Source: Sipunculus nudus
Lineage: Eukaryota > Annelida > Sipuncula > Golfingiida > Sipunculidae
Direction: 5' to 3'
Assembly: GCA_026874595.1 (NCBI GenBank)
Contig: CM049308.1
Span: forward strand, 71,272,624-71,336,623
Length of the DNA stretch: 64,000 nucleotides
Positions 13,794 to 25,406 of the stretch are shown here, piece by piece. How positions within the stretch are numbered: the first letter of the stretch is position 1; the number at the start of each line of letters is the position of its first letter. Both the position numbers and the translations under genes were made by a program. The notes below the pieces were generated by a model. The model had not been told where the DNA came from. It worked only from the letters and a program-made list of their open reading frames with translations, and made no database searches.

Positions 13794-15114
13794 GTCAATT
13801 CAGATTGTTCAATTCCAATTCAATTCCAATTCAAGATCTTTTATGAAACTTCAATTCCAATTCAATTCAATTCAATGTGCTGGAGAAAAATATTAATTCC
13901 AATTCAATTCAAATAATTTTTATTCAAATCCAAATTCAATTCACAATTCAAAAATTTCAGTCATTTGAATACATTTATTTGGTGGGTAATGTGTGTTTTC
14001 ACAGGTGTTCTATTACTTTTGCACAAGTACACAACTTACTGTAAAGTTTTGTAATTTTAATTGCTCCAAAACTAAATGAAATACCATTTCATTATATTTC
14101 ATATACTAGTGTTCATTAACATCAAGTTTTTCAATGTGGTGAGGCATAGCAGCCAGACAGGTTTTGCTAGTTTTAATGGGCAATTGTGCCTTCAGATCAG
14201 GTTAACTACCTAAATAGGAATAAAGGTATATTTGGATTTCAGATGAGTGGCCATTACTACCTAGTGAGGTTAATATATATGCAAATATTCTTTTTTTTTG
14301 CGATGAAAAACATAAAAGCTTTCATAATTATGAGGAGGGGGTGATCACAGGATATCCTCTAACAACAGGAAAGTCAATCAAAGACAAGTGGTCTATGGTA
14401 TGTTGCTAGTTCTGTCCAGTGAAGTGCCCTAGGTAATCAGAACCACTGGTCACTACACAGATAACAGCTGGTCTGAACACACCAGAACAGTAGAGCAGCT
14501 CCAGGGACACAGAATGCTATAACAATAGCCATATCCTTGTAAGTCACCGGACTAGAACAAGTCAGTTCAGTATTACCTGATCACATGCTTTATGGCACAG
14601 GAGGAAATGGGAAATAATAGAAAGTAATACATATTACTCCAACCCTTTGCCTTCTATTATCATAACTGTTACAGCTCTATTATATATCTATCATTATTAC
14701 TGTTACTATGAAAAGCTTATTATTATATTAATATTATCTCATCTTCATTGTGCTGATAATGCTGATATCGGTAAAAACAATTGAGGAACAGTGATTAAGA
14801 AGCATTGAAGCTGTTATCATGCTCCTGGTGTCATCCATGAGAGGCATTTGTGTTTGAGTATAACCAAATACTGCATAACTGATTTTCAAAATGACCTTGA
14901 GCAACTTCAAGTGAGCGACACTGGAAAATATGAGAGTTTGAACTTTTGTACAACAATTCAGATCAATTCAGTGGAGCCTGTAAACTTCAATTCCAATTCA
15001 ATTTCAATTCATTTCATTTTCACTTTTTTCAGTTCAATTCAATTCCAATTCATTCAATTTTCCCTTTTAATTCCAATTTAATTCCAGTTCAATTCAGAAT
15101 TGACCCCAGGTCTG
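13794..15114. mobile_element. 1.32-kb TIR element with AATTC-rich ends
   Basis: CAGACCTGGGGTCAATTC at the 5' end is an exact inverted match to GAATTGACCCCAGGTCTG at the 3' end (18 bp). Inside each end lies a degenerate pentamer array of CAATTC/AATTC, at about 13807-13960 and 14985-15095. Sequence related to TTTTTAA flanks both sides with a one-base offset and may be the target duplication. The central kilobase has no transposase-like frame. It is probably a non-autonomous DNA transposon. Confidence 0.75.
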
Positions 15115-16100
15115 TTTTTTAAGGACAAATTTGTAATGCTAGACAGATTTTAGGTTGCTGGAATGTTTTTTAGACATCATTTGTTCATTGCCATCAGTGT
15201 TTATTTTTTTTTTTGGCTTAAGGTCTGACAGTTTGCTATAAAAATCTTGCAGGCATTTTGACACATTCCCTGAGGAAAAATGCCAACCTCAAGTTTCCAT
15301 GTCTAATCAACTTTTTTTAAAAAAATATTTCATTAAGTGTTGTATGGAGACATTTTCCAAAAGAAGGGACTATCGTCTTCATTTAGAACTTGTTTGTGGT
15401 TCTTATTCTTCATGCTTTGAGGAACTCCAAGTGGCTTCTTCTGTCAACATTTTGCTTCATTGTTCAGCATGAAAAGTCAGTTTATGAATAATGCAGTGTC
15501 CTCTTAGCGGACCAATTTCCACAGTCTAGGCACTGGAGTATCAATGAAAATCTTTGTATTAGTACACCAATAATAAATGTGAAAAGCACACATGAAACAT
15601 TGACTGGCATACTTTAGTTGTCAAGAAAGGATGCAAAGCTGTGAAATATCTTTCCTTAATCTTGCTCTTTCAAAGGGCTGGTTGGTCTATTGTAAAACAT
15701 CCCTCAATCCCCGTCATTCTCTGGTTACCAGCTTAAATTCTAAATCAAGGTTCTTTCAAATGAGCCCAACATCAAGACTGCAGAGTGTTTCTTCAAAGAC
15801 TTTTTGTGCTTCCAAAAGAAAATATTTACTTTAATGATTGATTTACATTTTATTTCAAAGTCCTTTGCTGTCTTTGTTTTGTAGCAAGTATTATGTATAT
15901 TATGGCCCCAAGGGGGTAGGTTTGAAAATTAAACAACTGGGAATTGCCAGATAGTCCTTTCCTGTAAAGCCTTAAATGTCTGGTTATGCCAAGTGCTTAA
16001 GAGAATGCTGCAGATGCACTATTTATAGTATTACATCACTGATAATTAAGTCCTCAAGATTGCTCACGTGGCTGGGGTACACTAAGTGAATCATGATACC
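15115..16100. other. AT-rich, probably intronic, no gene seen
   Basis: No repeat or coding feature is supported. The longest frame (15631-15834) has no motif. Confidence 0.5.
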
Positions 16101-16274
16101 ATAAAGACCCAGATCCCAATCTGGACCAATTGGCAAAGTAATTTAAAAAAAGAATACTACTGACTTTTGTGGTATATCTTAACCTTTGTAAAAATGTGAT
16201 TTATGTTAAACTTTATCAGTGTTTTTTTTTTCTGGCTTGTATTACCTACATGCAAGTATGGATAAAAATAATTG

Positions 16275-18150
16275 TATCCCCAGACAAAGTCGGGATACTA
16301 TGGTTTCACGATGGTCCCGCCGCCGCTGCCACCGCAGAAAAACCTTGTGAGCAGGATAACTCAAAAAATGTTTCACTGATCTTTTTCAAACTTTACATTT
16401 GTACAGATATAGGTAAGGGGACGAAGCCTATTTAAAATGGGGTCATGACCTATGCTAGGAGAGTGACCTTGATCTTGAATAGGTCCATTTTTGCTGAAAA
16501 TAACACAAATTCTTAAATATCTCAAGTAAGCTTGCATGGACTGGTCCAAAAATCAAGGTGACCAAATATCTTGGATACCCTTGTGATATACCGGAAACTG
16601 GTGGTGCCACCTATTATCCTTTTCTTGTTTTTACGCCTTTTAATACCCCCATTATTGCCACTTGACTGTACTGTAAGCATTATAAGTACATAACTAATGG
16701 ACAGATTTCTTTCATATTATGCACATGTAGAGAGGTGGGTTATGGGATGAGGTCTATTTACATTTGGGTCATGACCTTTACCATATTAGAGTGGCCTTGA
16801 CCTTTAATGTGTCCATATTTGGTAAAAATCACACACCTCTTAAGATATCTCCAGTGTTGATAGCCATATGGATTTTAAACGTGACTTATGTATGGCCCAC
16901 CACTAAAGTAAGAACCCTATAGGTTCTAGGGTCATGAGGTCAAAGGTCAAGGTCACTGGACTCGCATCTTAAAAGATACTGTGGATGCATTTTAAGCCAA
17001 ACTTTCATCCCAGGTCTTCCATCTTGAATATATAGCTCACTTGCCAATAGTGGATGATCCATATCAATTTTGGGGTCACAAGGTCAAAGGTCAAGGCCAC
17101 AGGAGCTATCTGTCAAAAAATTAGTTTCTGGATGATAATTCCTGCTTTTATTGATGTATTGATTTCGAACTTGACTTATATACCGGGGGTATGTCCCATT
17201 GAAAAAGAAAGACTCTGGACAATTGATTTTGGGGTCATGAGGTCAAAGGTCACAGGACACATCTTTAAAAGGATTGTGGATGCATTTTCAGCCAAACATT
17301 TCATCTCAGACCTTTCATCTTGCACATATAGTTCATCTGCCAATAGAGAAAGACCCTTATCAATTTTGAGGTCACAAGGTCAAAGGTGAAAGTCACAGGA
17401 GCCATCTGTCCAAAAATTAGTTTCTGGATGATAATTCCTGCTTTTATTGATGCATGGATTTCAAACTTGACTTGTATATGACCCATTGGAAAAGCAAGAC
17501 CCTAATTGATTTTGGGGTCATGAGGTCAAAGGTCAAGGTCCGTGACACATCTTTAAAAAGATTGTGGATGCATTTTCCGCCAAATAATTCATCTCAGATC
17601 TGTCATCTTGCACATATAGTTACCTGCCAAGAGTGGAAGACCCCTATCAATTTTGAGGTCACAAGGTCAAAGGTGAAGGTCACAGGAGCCATCTGTCCAA
17701 AAATTAGTTTCTGGATGATAATTCCTGCTTTTATTGATGTATGGATTTCAAACTTGACCTGTATATGTCCCATTGGTAAAGCAAGACCCTAATTGATTTT
17801 GGGGTCATGAGGTCAAAGTTCAAGGTCACAGGACACATCTTTAAAAAGATGTGGATGCATTTTCAGCCAAACATTTCATCTCAGACATTTCATCTTGCAC
17901 ATACAGTTCCCCTGCCAATAGAGGAAGACGCCTGTCAATTTCTTGGATAGCCTTGTGATTTGCCAAAAGGTCAAGGTCACAGGACCAACATCTTCAAAAA
18001 GATTGATGATTGATAGATGGAAGAAACAATAATTGCTTGCCAAGTGTCAGTATATGTTAAAAATGGGGGCCTATTCTTAAAAGGGGGGGGGGGGGGCCGT
18101 ACTATGTCTGGGGATACTCTGGTACCTGCGGTGCCAAGAAATGTCTAGTT
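16275..18150 (+). mobile_element. HINE/pearl-like element with ~145-bp tandem core
   Basis: The 5' end TATCCCCAGACAAAGT is inverted at 18101-18116 as ACTATGTCTGGGGATA (15 of 16). It is followed by a hairpin (GGTACC-TGC-GGTGCC, 18121-18135), then GTCTAGTT at 18143-18150. Unequal spacing of the inverted motif from the two ends, a 3' hairpin about 10 nt before CTAG and a tandem core match the published architecture of Helentron-associated interspersed elements in bivalves. There is no Rep or helicase frame, so it is non-autonomous. Open frames of up to 112 codons inside are products of the repeat. Confidence 0.7.
16900..17960 (+). repeat. Tandem core, ~145-bp monomers in ~290-bp dimers
   Basis: The GGTCA(T/C)(G/A)AGGTCAAAGGTCA landmark recurs at about 16929, 17072, 17231, 17368, 17514, 17655 and 17801, at steps of 137-159 bp. 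Two monomer types alternate: one is followed by CAGGACACATCTTTAAAA and the other by CAGGAGCCATCTGTCC. The true repeat is therefore a dimer; TTAGTTTCTGGATGATAATT recurs at 17121, 17417 and 17704. Confidence 0.9.
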
Positions 18151-18496
18151 GAATTCTGTATCTAAAATAAACAAAAAAAAAATTATAAATGTAAAGAATT
18201 TACATTGATTTGATTATAAAAAAGAGCCTTTAGGACATGAAGTTTGCAATTAATCAAAGTTATGAGCTGGATCAGGGGCATGGGTAGCCATAAGCTTCAA
18301 CTGATTAGACAGGAAGTCATCCTCTATGTTATTAATTAAAGATGGGGATTTAGGCTGGACTGAATACCAATCGGGATCTGGTCCGGATCTGGGACTTGGT
18401 CCAGATCAGATCCAGATAAGGATTTGATTCAGCCTAAATCCCGATTGTGATTTGGTCCAATCCACTATGGTCCAAATTAGGATCTGGGCCTTGACA

Positions 18497-19040
18497 TATA
18501 TACTGTGTCAGGCTGGCAAATGTCAGGTAGAAACTTAATACAGCAGGGAAGATCTGATGTGAAAGATATATAGACTGACTGACAAGACACTTGTTGTGTA
18601 TATTGGTACATGCTGCTTTGCCAGGGTTTATGTTTGTATAGGTGGATATCTTCATCTTGGCTGCTGACTGCTACCCTATATACTCAACTATACATACATT
18701 GATATACATTTTTATACATTCTCATCTTTCGGGGTGACTCACTGGTATGTAAGAAAGTATGTATATCGGAACATGTATCATATGATTCAGATGTTATTGA
18801 TTACTATATCATAAAAATTTAATATTTTAATAAGTATAATTCTGTATATTTTGTATGCAAGGTAAAAAAAAATTGTCACAGTTTTTAAGTACCGGTAGTG
18901 AGAAAGCACAAGAGGAAGAATTTAAAACTTGATCTGAATTTCAATTTATGGCAAAATGTATGTTTTTAGTATATAAAATGTCCACCAAGCCAACTGATCA
19001 ATTAGGAATAGTTATTAACTAGACAGATCATGTAATTATT
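18497..19040. other. AT-rich, probably intronic, no gene seen
   Basis: Nothing supported. Confidence 0.5.
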
Positions 19041-20470
19041 AGGGCCCCGCTTGAAAAACGGTGCCCTATAGTGATCACCATGTCAGTCCTTCCTTCTGTC
19101 CTTCTGTCTCCCGTCCATCTGTCCTTCTGTCAGTGACACTTTCTTTTGCTCGTGATAACTCAACAACAACATACTACATCCCGAATTCACAGGGATGATT
19201 GGTACCTATAAGGGCTCCAGACCTATCGAAATTACAGACTTGTCTGAATGCCAATATGGCTGCCACAGCTCAATCATATGATAATTTTGTTTTGCATGCA
19301 ATAACTCAAAAACAACATACTGCAGCTTTCCCAGATTCACAGGGATGATTGTTACCTATGACGGCTACAGACCTATGGAATTACAGACTTGTTGGAATTC
19401 CAATATGGCCACCACAGCCCAACCCCTGATTTTCTTTCATGCGTGATAACTCAACAACAATATACTGCAGCTTTCCCAAATTCACAGGGATGGTTGGTAC
19501 CTATAACAGCTCCAGACCTATCGAATTACAGACCTGTCGGAATTCCAATATTGCCGCCACAGCCTGATTGCAGATTTTCTTTCCCATGCGATAACTCAAC
19601 AACAACCTACTGGCTCCAGACCTATTGTATATGGGATATCGCTAATGCAGCTTCTCGTGTAGATGAAGGAGCAAAATGATTGGCTGGCACAGCCGGAAGC
19701 TTTTTTGTGCAGGCAAGCGTGATTCAGCCGGACACTCATTAACACAGACGAAACTGACAGTCCTCACTTTGTTAGCGTATACGCCCTATGCAATCTCTAA
19801 AATCAATATGATCATTGAAAAAACACGAGGTTAAATTGTTTCGTACCATAATGTATCAATTTTCAAGGAAACTAGCAAAATATGACGTTTATCAATGACT
19901 AAAGACCCTCTGTACGTTTCCCTTATATCATCCGCTACAAGGCAGTTGATTCAAGATCAACTTCTAATGCAAACCGTGCCGAATACAGAATTTTCTTATG
20001 TCCTTAATATTCTGTATTATGGTTTAACACGGCAAAATAAATATGATGAATAATAAGTTTCAGGATAATCCGCAATTAAAAACACAATGTCCAGTGCCCA
20101 CACTGCTGTGTTGAATGAATGGGCTGGTCAGGCTGGAAGTTAGGGGGCACTAGTTGTTTGCCTGCAGTTTTTCAAGCAAGCAGTCATTTACTTCCTCCAC
20201 ACACGAGAGTATCGGTATTAGCGATATCCCGTATTACAGACTTGCTCAAAATCAAATATGGCTAACAGACTAACAGACTATTGCACACATTATTTCAGAT
20301 GTATCTTCTTTAATATCATTTGATCCTGTAGAATTTTTTCTCTCATGCACATGGATAAAAACCTGTTTCTGTTTGTCGATTTTTCAAATTTTTCACCCAG
20401 ATGTAAACTAAGTCCAGCAATAGCAGAAACGCGGGGCCCTCTGAAGACCATTGTCCGACCACGTCTAGTT
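19041..20470 (+). mobile_element. HINE/pearl-like element, AGGGCCCCGC family
   Basis: The 5' end AGGGCCCCGC is exactly inverted at 20431-20440 (GCGGGGCCCT), about 30 bp before the 3' terminus GTCTAGTT (20463-20470), which is shared with the 16.3-kb element. CCTATAGTGATCACC, then a CTTCTGTC-rich leader, follows the 5' end, as is typical of these mollusc repeats. A tandem core occupies 19154-19640. No protein frame is recognisable. The element at 36595 belongs to the same family. Confidence 0.75.
19154..19640 (+). repeat. Tandem core, 145-bp monomers, ~3.3 copies
   Basis: GATAACTCAA and its close variants start at 19154, 19300, 19445 and 19590. Each is followed by CACAGGGATG, TACCTAT and CCAATAT at matching offsets. 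Unlike the 16.9-kb core, this one has no alternating dimer. Confidence 0.9.
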
Positions 20471-22003
20471 ACTCAATATAGTGGATAGTATATAGAATAT
20501 TATTGCTTACCTTCATTTTACAAGTGATCAAGTAACATTAATTATGCAAATGACCTTGCCTTAAAATTGATACTGTTGATAGTAAAACAATGATTGTCAC
20601 CATCAGTGCAGTGCATGCTAGGTTCATTATAAATTCTGTATGGCAAGCTACCATGGTGTTAATACATTCAGAGGGCCTAGCAGATATATCAAAGTTTAAA
20701 CCAAGGTGGCACTGCATCCTGTTGATCAGGTTTTAATGTGTGTCTTGCATGTCAGTGGAGTTACACAGGGTTCAGACCAGTGCATATACCAGTGGGATAT
20801 TAATACAATGGTATTACTATTAACAAGCGTGGGACTGTTGTAATCAAAGATACATTACAGGTGCAAGCAACAGTGCACTTCAAAATGTTGATGAAATATT
20901 CAAACATAAAACCATTATAAATTTTGAATCATTCAAAATTGTCAATAGAAACATAAAAGAAACAGACTCTTAAGTAATTTTAAGAAGAAAAAAATATACT
21001 CAGTCAGAGAAGACAGTCCTTGACAAGCCTGTTTGACAAAAGACATGAGAGGACAGAACCTGTGTTAATTTGGGTTATAATCTTAACAATATATGAATTG
21101 TAAATTTCATTCAGTATTTAAAATAAGCATTTGTTTAACTTGGTATATATATCGGTAATAGGGTCAAAGGTTGTATTTCTCAGCTGAGTGCCAGGACCCA
21201 AGGGTCACTTGAGAGAAACTGTCAAAATTATAGCTTGTAATGTAGAATACTGTGGTATTCTTAAAAATTTATATTGTACAGATGTGATTAAAGTATTTAA
21301 GCTGAATCTGAGGCAAAATTAGACCATTTTCCATGCACCCTCAGCCATACTGAAGTCCATACCAAATGATATTAGGTAAATATCACTGTACTTTGTTTTC
21401 AGCTCTGTTTGTTAGAACAATTATCAATTCATATTTATCATATTTCCTACCGAGCATAAATATTTTGCTCACATTGGTTGTGATTTATACAAGATATGGT
21501 TTAGGAAATTTCTGCCGTATTTGGACGGTAAATGTTTCTTATAGATAATAATATATCAGTAGGATAGTTTATGTGACTGTATTTTCACAGTCCTTGCATG
21601 AACAGCATAGTTGATTTATACATACAGAAAAAGTACACTAATTTTATTAGCAAATGTTTGTGGGACCCAGATATGAAACACTTGTAACAAACTATAGACC
21701 CATATGTGTGGAGAGAGACTTAGATGGGTAGTTAGATGTTTAATGTAATTTTAACAGGATATGTAGTAAAGTATTTTTATGACTATGTATTTTTTAGAAA
21801 AATTTGAGATATGAAGTGATAAGTTTCACCTGTCTAAATGATTGGTGGGTTCCTAGTATCAAAGTCAAACATGCTCTAAACGCTCTTAATTTTCTGGTCA
21901 GACAGATCAAAATCACTTTAATTAAAAATCTGAAATGTTGACACACTGCCTGTGTGGACACACTGTTTGTATTGTTTAAACAAGGATTTAAATTGACTTT
22001 ATT
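20471..22003. other. AT-rich, probably intronic, no gene seen
   Basis: No repeat structure or coding signal could be supported. Confidence 0.5.
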
Positions 22004-22350
22004 GTCCCCTGCTTTCATGGAACAGGGGACATTGATTTGGGTTTGACTGTCTGCCTGTCCATCAAGTTTTCTTTTCTGTGCAATGACTTTCCTAAATATT
22101 ACCCATTTTTTTTCAAATTTTGGTCAGTGATTGTTCTCATGCGTACCATGGTTGGGATTGATTTTGGAGTTTCTGTCTAAAAATTGTTATCGACAGCTCC
22201 AAAAGAAAAAAAAAATATTCCCTTCTGTTCCCAGTTCACAAAAAAAAATTATGACATATCGAGACATCTTCAGGGGAAAATGAAAACTAAAACACAGCCA
22301 CAATGACATGTGAAGACATCTTCAAGGGAAAATAAAAACTAAAACATAAT
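22004..22350 (+). repeat. Perfect 8-bp-stem hairpin and short duplication, possible repeat 5' end
   Basis: GTCCCCTG (22004-22011) and CAGGGGAC (22023-22030) form a perfect stem. A CTGTCTGCCTGTCCATC leader follows, like those behind the 5' ends of the HINE-like elements. At 22264-22297 and 22314-22347 a block GACATCTTCA(G/A)GGGAAAAT is duplicated 50 bp apart. No 3' end with hairpin was found, so this may be a truncated copy. Confidence 0.45.
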
Positions 22351-22842
22351 GAGAGGGCAAAAGGGGGACAACAAGAGATTGAATCAGAGGACATAAATTC
22401 CACAAATTTGCTTGTTGTAGGTTGAGTTCTTCTTGTTGACTTTTAATTAGATCACAGTGACATACTTTACAGAAGCATAGGGCAAATATACAAATTTTTA
22501 ACAATTTTTAACTATTTATAGGCATATCGCAGCAATATTATAATTTCTTATATATTCAGAGCAGGCTTTTAAGATCGTGTTCAGAAATCATACATCCTCC
22601 AGAATAATCTGCCTAAACCAGATGTAGAATATTAATTCAAAATTTAGAAAATAATTGAATATTTAAAATGATTAACTCTTGTGTCTCTAAAGCTACATGG
22701 GAATTCCTGTCTCATCTCCATTTAATAGCAGCATCGCTGTCTATAGTTTGACAATTCTTGTGTTGTTTATACATTCAGATGCATGTAAACCAGAACATTA
22801 GGCAGAACATGAATTTCTTAAGGAACCATCAGTCATGTTTGT

Positions 22843-23238
22843 TTAAGATGAAACTATCCAAGTAACACAGAAATGTGTTGTTACTGACCAAAGAGGATTA
22901 ATGGATGTGGTAGCCATATCAGACTCCCCACGAGAGATTTCTCTGCATACAACAAGTGGCAGCGCTGTATCCATATGGTCCGCTGGCTGGTTTGTCTGCT
23001 CGGCCAGTTTATTCAGACAAAATATTCCCTGAACAACAGAAGACAGTTGATGGATATAAGTTGGAAAAAAACTGCCAGTGTCCATTGATGTAATTAGGCC
23101 TTCTGGAAGGCTATCAAGTAGCATTTCAGCCATTTTGTTATCTGTGGCAACAATACATTGTTGATCTGAATAATCAAGTGTGAAAAAATTGCCTTCAATT
23201 GTGTTGTTATTGGCTTCACAGACTTGGTTCCTGGGGTG
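22843..23238 (-). other. GC-richer island with a 131-codon open frame, unidentified
   Basis: On the - strand the frame is open from 23238 to a TAA at 22843-22845. It includes DNKMAEMLLDSLPEGLITSM. CACCCCAG lies just upstream and could act as a splice acceptor (exon start 23230), in which case this would be a terminal exon of a nested antisense gene. I cannot assign a family. In a window of this size one or two such frames are expected by chance, and the + strand also has a decent open stretch here. Alternatives are a decayed coding sequence or conserved noncoding DNA. Confidence 0.25.
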
Positions 23239-24023
23239 CTAAAGTAAACTTGCTGTGGCTGGACTTGTATTAATTCACCTGTCAATAGAGTCTGTGTGTG
23301 AAGAGTCGATGTCTAAGAACCTTTGCCTCGACACTGATATGTCACAATTTTTAATGTCCGTACCACACTTGGATTTGGAGCTCCTGGGGTGACATAACAT
23401 TTAATCCAAACTCAACTTATGAATATTTTATACATTTCTGTTAATGATGTATGGATGTGGTTTTGAGGATCAGATTCACAGGGAGGCCCCTGTACATTAC
23501 TGCGGGTGGTAATCCATTATTTGTTAAGGGTGATGGGCGTTTCCAGCCGCTGTGATGGAAAGGTTTCCTGTTCTGAATGCAATATGGCTTTTTGTCTTGA
23601 TGCCAAGCCATCTTGAAGTTAAACAATAAACGCCATGGCTGTTTATTCACTGATAGCATTTCTGTTTGCATTGCCCACGGAATGTTCACAAGAAATTGAT
23701 TTAATCATTTGATTTTCATTATACTTGAATCCATTCCTTTCATGAAATCAAGTTTGAAATATTCCAGTGTTACAGTTAATGTTGTGATACAATCGTTTGC
23801 AAATGGTTTTCAAGCCATACATTGATGTTAGTAAATGGCATGGTCACCTTTCATCCTCTGTCTGCCTGACCATCTTCAACATTTCATTTTTTTGTGACTG
23901 TTTGAACCAGGAATCTTTATATTACAGTTATTATTTGTTATTTTGCTTATTTTTTCAAAACCCAATTAATCCTTCTGACCTTTTTGTTGATACTACAAAT
24001 TAAAAGCCATGCTTATATTTTTT
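23239..24023. other. Probably intronic, no gene seen
   Basis: An 82-codon - strand frame at 23441-23689 shows no motif. It lies in the same GC-richer block as the preceding island. Confidence 0.4.
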
Positions 24024-25095
24024 AGTGAACCTGTGAGCTTATGCGATGATGTGGCGTCGTCTGGTGTCCATCGTCCGGCGTCTGTACGTTAACCCATACT
24101 ATCTTGAAAATGGCAAGAGTTAGCATAACGAAATTTTTTGCAAAAAAATAGTCATCGAAAATACTCTATCGGGTTTTGCTTATTTTTTGGCTAACTGCAT
24201 TTTCTTAGATTTTATAGGGAAAACCCTAAAAAAGCTTTAAAAATCTTCTTCTCCAAAATTGTTCAGCCAAATGGTCCAATATTTCACAGAAATGATTCCT
24301 GGAACAATCTCTCTCAAATTTGTTACAATGGTTTAAGTTCGGTGATTTTTTGCTGAGTTATAGGAAGTTGAACTTAGTCATCTGTCCAAAAAAAGCATAC
24401 TAAAATTACAATCTCAGAAACGACTGGAGCTATCATCACCAAATTTTATGCCAATGTTGGTCACATAAGTCATATCTGAAATTGAGGTATTGGTGGCGCC
24501 ACCTGCATCAGCCTTTTTTGTACGGGGGTCATCAGTGTCCGTATCATACTGATGGCTACAAAAATCTTCTTCTCTGAAACCATATGGCCAAATTGTTTAA
24601 TATCGCACAGAAATGATCCTAGGGTAGTGTTTTCTGAAGTTTGTTCAAATGGTCTCAGTTCAGTGACTTTTGGCTGAGTTATGGGAAGCTGAATTTAGTA
24701 ATATGCCATAACAGCCTATTTTAGCTCAGTGGCTAAAAAGATCTTCTTCTCAAAAACCACTGGGCCAAATTCTTAAATCTCATACATTAATTATCCTTAG
24801 AAGTTTGTAACTCAAGTTTGTTCATATGGTTTTGGTTCAGTGATTTCTGGCTTAGTTATGGGAAGCTTAACTTAGCCATTTTGCTGTATTTTCCCATATG
24901 AGTTATAAACCTGCAAAACATTTTTTGACTGACGCCACTGAGGCCAATTTGTTTATTATTTTACAGGAATAATCCCCTGAATAATTCTTATAATAATTGT
25001 CTTTTATGGTTCCAAAGAATGAATTTTGGCTGAATTATAAAGATTGAATTGAGTCATTTCACCATATATGTTAGCTGTGTGAAGCAGATACATCT
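24024..25095 (+). mobile_element. HINE-like element, AGTGAACCTGTG family, 3' part missing
   Basis: It begins AGTGAACCTGTGAGCTTATGC, like 25407 and 51858, then runs through GTACGTTAACCCATACT and TTCTTCTCCAAAA blocks shared with those copies. Imperfect internal repeats recur about every 150-180 bp (ATCTTCTTCTC, TTGTTCAAATGGT, GAGTTATGGGAAG). The family's 3' end (CACAGGTTCGC plus hairpin) is not found before the next copy starts, so this copy is truncated. The right boundary is approximate. Confidence 0.6.
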
Positions 25096-25406
25096 AGCCT
25101 GGCACCAGTTCATCCACATCCATTACATCATGCTTTAGACATTTAGATTTCAGGTTATCTATGGTTAATATTGAGAAGAATGTTTTTTAAAAACTTTTAA
25201 AAAATGTAGATTTATGATTTGTGATATTCCTCATGCCAGGCAATGTTTACAATCACAGGTATTCAGCTCTCTGTTGGGATATAAAGACGGCTGTACATGG
25301 ATTATAAATAATTGGTATCCATACTCAACTTAATTCAAGTTTTTGCCATCAGTGAGATGTATCTGTATTATAATTTTGCATTCAATATGCATCTGTAGTA
25401 GTTTTT

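Larger units (their letters stand above)
16101..18496. mobile_element. Relative of the 3.1-kb TIR element, split by a nested insertion
   Basis: The left part (16101-16275) begins AAGACCCAGATCCCAATCTGGACC, close to the 3141 terminus after its first few bases. The right part (18149-18496) carries the GGTCCAGATC/CCCGATTG-type blocks and ends GATCTGGGCCTTGACA followed by TATATA, as at 4460. The stretch between the two parts is a different, HINE-like element. The left terminus is eroded (TGTCAAGG reads ACCATAAAG). Confidence 0.6.

Noticed and set aside
17054-17792. Open frames of 111 and 112 codons with similar sequence
   Set aside because: They lie within the tandem core of the HINE-like element and repeat with it; there is no domain or splice context.
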